NCBI GenBank assembly: GCA_017525855.1
Contig: JAFXSE010000118.1
Location: 259,235-323,234, forward strand
Direction: 5' to 3'
DNA: 64,000 bases
Source: Bacilli bacterium
Lineage (GTDB): Bacteria; Bacillota; Bacilli; RF39; UBA660
Below the pieces are notes generated by a model. It saw nothing but the letters and a program-made list of their open reading frames with translations, searched no databases and was not told the origin of the DNA. Positions 60,923 to 64,000 of the stretch are shown here, in pieces (the first letter of the stretch is position 1; each line of letters begins with the position of its first letter). The translations under genes and the position numbers were made by a program.

Positions 60923-62488
60923 CTAATAAGTAAGAAGTTCAATATCATCATTAATCAAAGAATGATCTTCAAAAGAACTTAAAGAATTATTTATACTATC
61001 AAATACTTCTTGATTATTTAAACCTAAAGACATTAAAATATCTTTTAACTCATCTAAAACACTTTGAACTTCTTCTTTTTCCTTTTTATAAGAATTATAT
61101 GTACTAATTAATTTCTCATCCTCTTTTTTTGTTTTATCAGGAATTTGTAACATAATTGGTACTTCTTTAGATCCAATAATCTCAAAACACTTATTTTCTA
61201 TTACTGACTTTTTCCTTTTAGCCTCTAATAAAATTTCCTCAAATTTTTCTTTTTGTAAAGAATCACTATCATTGTTTAACTCTAAATATCCAATTTTAAT
61301 TATACATTTACGTATAATATCCTTAATCTCTTTTCTTGCTTTGAATAACTCACTCAATTCATCTTTGTTCTCAATCATTCTCTTTCTAATTTCAATATCA
61401 TCTACTTTCTTATCCAAAGATTGAATTTTTCCATTTAAATCAAAAAGATTATCTTCTAAATTACAATAAGTAAAAACTGACATATTTTGTAATAAACTTC
61501 TAATGTCACTAGCGGTTCTAAAACAATTATCAAGTCTCTTTCTTTCCAATAAAGAAAAAGAATTATATGTACGATCAATAAAAGATATTAATTTAGAAAA
61601 CAAATTTACTTCATTTGAAAGATTCGAAAAACTACTAAAGTCTACATTAAAAATTGAATAAGATAAATCACTAAAAGAATCACATCTACTAATAGCTAAT
61701 TCTAACTTATCTAACAATATATCTTGAACATTCTCAAAATTAACATTTGTGATTTCTATGTTTTCACATTTTCTCAATAAAGGTAATAAATTATAGACAT
61801 TAATAAAATTAGGAAAAACTTTTAAGAGATATTCTTTATAATAATCATCATTATAATACTCATATAAAAAATCCAATCTATCTATTAACTGATGAATATT
61901 TCTACTTTCAAAAATATTTGATTGAAATTCAATAGATGATAAATAGTCATCTTCATTAAGTGTTTGTCCAATAATAACTTCATCATCAATCTCTAAACTT
62001 TTTGTAACCATTTTCTTTAAATTATTCTTTATTACACTAACATCATAAGAATTATATAAAGAAATATTATTATTAATACTAAATATTGTAATATCAACTT
62101 TTTCGTTTGGAAAATCTTTATTAAACCTATCAACTTGATCAAGTACAAAAGATAACATTCTATACTGATTCATACTAAAATCACCATTTGGTGGCAAATC
62201 AATTATCAATTCTTTTCTACCTAAAGAAAACATATGAATATTGTTTAAAAAGTCACCATTAAAAATATTAGCATTTTTCATATTTGGATGTATATTTTTT
62301 TCTATTGCATTAGCAATCTGTTCATGTGTAAGAAAATCTCCATCAAGTATCTGTGAATAAAATATAGTCTGCTTATCCGTAATTACACCTACACCCTTTT
62401 TATAAAATTTATGAGTATAACAATACTTAAAATAATCATAAATCCCCATTTCTAAACATCTAGAATCTATTTGACTAGTACTACTCAT
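60923..62488 (-). CDS. Large hypothetical coiled-coil protein
   Basis: A 521-residue soluble protein that I do not recognise. The first ~120 residues are a mixed alpha/beta region (GVGVITDKQTIFYSQILDGDFLTHEQIANAI ... LGRKELIIDLPPNG). The middle is leucine/asparagine-rich helical, and the last ~170 residues contain long coiled coils (LNGKIQSLDKKVDDIEIRKRMIENKDELSELFKARKEIKD; EKLISTYNSYKKEKEEVQSVLDELKD). No signal peptide. AAGGTG lies six bases before the ATG. Convergent with the ABC transporter. Confidence 0.55.
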   Translation of the reverse strand: MSSTSQIDSRCLEMGIYDYFKYCYTHKFYKKGVGVITDKQTIFYSQILDGDFLTHEQIANAIEKNIHPNMKNANIFNGDFLNNIHMFSLGRKELIIDLPPNGDFSMNQYRMLSFVLDQVDRFNKDFPNEKVDITIFSINNNISLYNSYDVSVIKNNLKKMVTKSLEIDDEVIIGQTLNEDDYLSSIEFQSNIFESRNIHQLIDRLDFLYEYYNDDYYKEYLLKVFPNFINVYNLLPLLRKCENIEITNVNFENVQDILLDKLELAISRCDSFSDLSYSIFNVDFSSFSNLSNEVNLFSKLISFIDRTYNSFSLLERKRLDNCFRTASDIRSLLQNMSVFTYCNLEDNLFDLNGKIQSLDKKVDDIEIRKRMIENKDELSELFKARKEIKDIIRKCIIKIGYLELNNDSDSLQKEKFEEILLEAKRKKSVIENKCFEIIGSKEVPIMLQIPDKTKKEDEKLISTYNSYKKEKEEVQSVLDELKDILMSLGLNNQEVFDSINNSLSSFEDHSLINDDIELLTY

Positions 62489-62565
62489 ATTCTCACCTTA
62501 TTTTAATTCTATCATAATCAAGTTTAAACTAAAACAATTACTTTTGTTTTAGTTGTAAAGTAAAA

Positions 62566-62601
62566 AAAAAGATATAGGACATAGTCTTATATCTTCATCA
62601 A
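62566..62601 (-). terminator. Terminator of the camelysin-like surface protein gene
   Basis: GATATAAGAC/(G)TCCTATATC hairpin followed by at least eight Ts on the minus strand. Confidence 0.8.
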
Positions 62602-62625
62602 TTATTAATTTAAATCACTTATTTA

Positions 62626-64000
62626 TTATTCTAAAGAAATATTAGACTTTGGAACTTCAACAGCAGGACGAACGCCAAAAGAAATGCTATTAAAGAAGCT
62701 GGTCAAGAACCTGACGTCACTAGTCATAAGCCACGCACTACTATCACTAGATGCAACAGGTGTTTCTAACCAATAATGACATGCTCCTCCTGAACATCCA
62801 CTACTCTTTGAATAACTTGTATCCTCTAGTAGAAAATCTACATTATTTAAATACCCAGTTGATGTTCTCGAAGTAGACCCTGTTGCAGCATCTATTTCTT
62901 GCGTTGTAAGTAATCTTGCAGCTTTTCCTGTATAAGCAAATTTTGGTAATGCTCCTCCACTTGTTGTATTTCCTCCAGTTTCATTAAGTATTTGTCTTTC
63001 TTCATTTACTAAACTAAAGTTCTTCCATGTTCCGCTAGTTCCTGTTGTTGGAAGACTTGATAGTAATTCAGTAGGTCCTTGATAGTTATAACCTAAGGAG
63101 TTATATGCTACTGCTGTTGTTCCTATATTCTTATAATATATTAATGTTGCATATTTATCATCAAAGCTAGGAGTAGCTAAATTTGTATTATAATAATCAC
63201 TTACATAATAAAACCTCTCATAAATTTCTGTTCCATCTATATCACAATCTAAAGCATATCCTTGACTCAATCCATTTTTTAATGTTCCATTTTCTAGTTT
63301 AGTTGAATCAGTATGTCCATATGTTATGATATCTCCCTGTGCATAGCCATTATCGATACAACCTCTTGATGGCCTTGAACATGTTTCTGTATGTAGAGTT
63401 TCTGCTTTTTTACATACTATTTTTGCTCTTTGTACAGCGTTACTATCAGTCTGAACATAATTAACACTAAACTTAAAGTAATATGTAGTATCAGCATCTA
63501 TATCTGCTAAATCACTTATATTTATTTCAGAATCATTTCTATATTCTACACGTACTTTATATTTTTCAGTTGTTGGTGTAGAACCTGACTTTTTAGCTAA
63601 TAAATGATAATCCCCTATTGCACTTCCATCAGCATAAGTAATAGTATACTTAAGTACTTTTGGTAAAGTTGCAACTGTTTCATATGTACTATCAGTATAA
63701 GCTATATTTGAAACTCCATTTTCTGCAATCATGGCATCAATTGTTCCAGCATTTACTGCATCAACTGTAAACTCATAAAAGTCTCCTGGTTCTGGTAATG
63801 TTACAGCATAAGTAACTTCTGTTGTTGTGGTACCTGTTGTAGTTGGAGCCGTTGTAACGTTTTCTCCTGTTACACTTCCTGATTTAATTTGAACATTGTC
63901 CCAATAGATACTCCATCCTGCTTTTTTTACCTTACTTGTACCATTAATCTTTAAAGTTGTTGTAATTGCTGCATAACCTACTGATATCATTAGTACTAAA
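62626..64000 (-). CDS. Camelysin-like secreted protein with C-terminal DUF6273-type domain (5' end outside window)
   Basis: The frame is open to the right edge. The last visible residues before the first ATG (L-V-L-M-I-S-V-G-Y-A-A-I-T-T-T-L-K-I-N-G) are the end of a SipW-type signal peptide, so the true start lies beyond the window. The N-terminal part is TasA-like (LPEPGDFYEFTVDAVNAGTIDAMI). A central cysteine-bearing region follows (AKIVCKKAETLHTETCSRP...LDCDIDG), and the C-terminal ~190 residues match a DUF6273-type domain: LLTTQEIDAATG, HYWLETPVASSDSSAWLMTS and a final SFGVRPAVEVPK. It is likely a second substrate of the SipW-type peptidase, at least 455 residues long. Confidence 0.75.
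   Translation of the reverse strand, partial: LVLMISVGYAAITTTLKINGTSKVKKAGWSIYWDNVQIKSGSVTGENVTTAPTTTGTTTTEVTYAVTLPEPGDFYEFTVDAVNAGTIDAMIAENGVSNIAYTDSTYETVATLPKVLKYTITYADGSAIGDYHLLAKKSGSTPTTEKYKVRVEYRNDSEINISDLADIDADTTYYFKFSVNYVQTDSNAVQRAKIVCKKAETLHTETCSRPSRGCIDNGYAQGDIITYGHTDSTKLENGTLKNGLSQGYALDCDIDGTEIYERFYYVSDYYNTNLATPSFDDKYATLIYYKNIGTTAVAYNSLGYNYQGPTELLSSLPTTGTSGTWKNFSLVNEERQILNETGGNTTSGGALPKFAYTGKAARLLTTQEIDAATGSTSRTSTGYLNNVDFLLEDTSYSKSSGCSGGACHYWLETPVASSDSSAWLMTSDVRFLTSFFNSISFGVRPAVEVPKSNISLE

Noticed and set aside
1..64000. Transposase, integrase or resolvase genes
   Set aside because: No reading frame shows the motifs of a transposase, tyrosine recombinase or serine recombinase, despite the accessory character of two regions.

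Overview
The window is very AT-rich, uses the standard bacterial code (several genes end in TGA, e.g. the germination gene at 7402-8811), and encodes a low-GC Gram-positive-type cell. The evidence is a peptidoglycan synthesis and division set (FtsW, MraY, a PASTA-type class B penicillin-binding protein), sporulation/germination genes (a GerA-family protein, a GerC-like lipoprotein, SpoIVFA/SpoIVFB-like proteins, tandem Spo0A-type boxes before an orphan histidine kinase), and a TasA/SipW-type secretion locus. The best guess is an uncultured, probably gut-associated, spore-forming Bacillota of the Bacilli/Erysipelotrichia/RF39 type. No 16S gene is present, so this is inference.

Region 1 (1-7336): an rRNA m5U methyltransferase (rlmD/rumA family, 6140-7336) followed downstream, all on the minus strand, by a train of unrelated single genes: Nudix, S51 peptidase, deoxyribosyltransferase-like, alpha/beta hydrolase, ORF6N/PLD, GNAT, a decayed ASCH gene, YoaP-type GNAT and TfoX. 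Four of the inter-gene spacers end in a remnant of the last 12-16 codons of an rlmD-type gene (H-C-E-S...L-E-R-R-stop), and that remnant supplies the ribosome binding site of the next gene. A fifth spacer holds a badly decayed copy. The remnants differ mostly at synonymous sites and decay with distance from the live gene. This looks like a stepwise-built gene cassette array anchored on the rlmD 3' end, and it is the main discovery candidate. One member (ORF6N/PLD) instead carries its own promoter, a structured ~135-nt RNA and a terminator.

Region 2 (7375-17500): germination genes, small membrane proteins, a PrsW-type protease, tRNA-Ala, the spoIVFA-spoIVFB pair (the protease probably starts at a non-canonical codon), a secreted metallo-beta-lactamase-fold protein, pnp and rpsO. 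Region 3 (17500-33430): two flavoproteins, a heterodimeric ABC exporter, a large secreted glucosaminidase, a D,D-carboxypeptidase-TruB fusion, a repeat-bearing membrane protein, an HD phosphohydrolase, dCMP deaminase and an orphan sensor kinase.

Region 4 (33577-38800): tRNA-Gly followed by decayed fragments, membrane proteins of unknown function, a promoter-structure-terminator small RNA, a phage-type M23 endolysin and hypotheticals; this is accessory in character. Region 5 (38900-48400): CarD, PAP2, a thioredoxin/CcdA-like/NifS-like operon, galE, an HPt-receiver fusion, galU and a ClpX-like ATPase. Region 6 (48455-64000): ftsW, a metallothionein-like miniprotein, mraY and the penicillin-binding protein, with a TasA-SipW-DUF5305 secretion operon lying between the last two, then a GT-C-like membrane protein, a MacB-type ABC transporter, a large hypothetical protein and a second camelysin-like surface protein cut by the window end.
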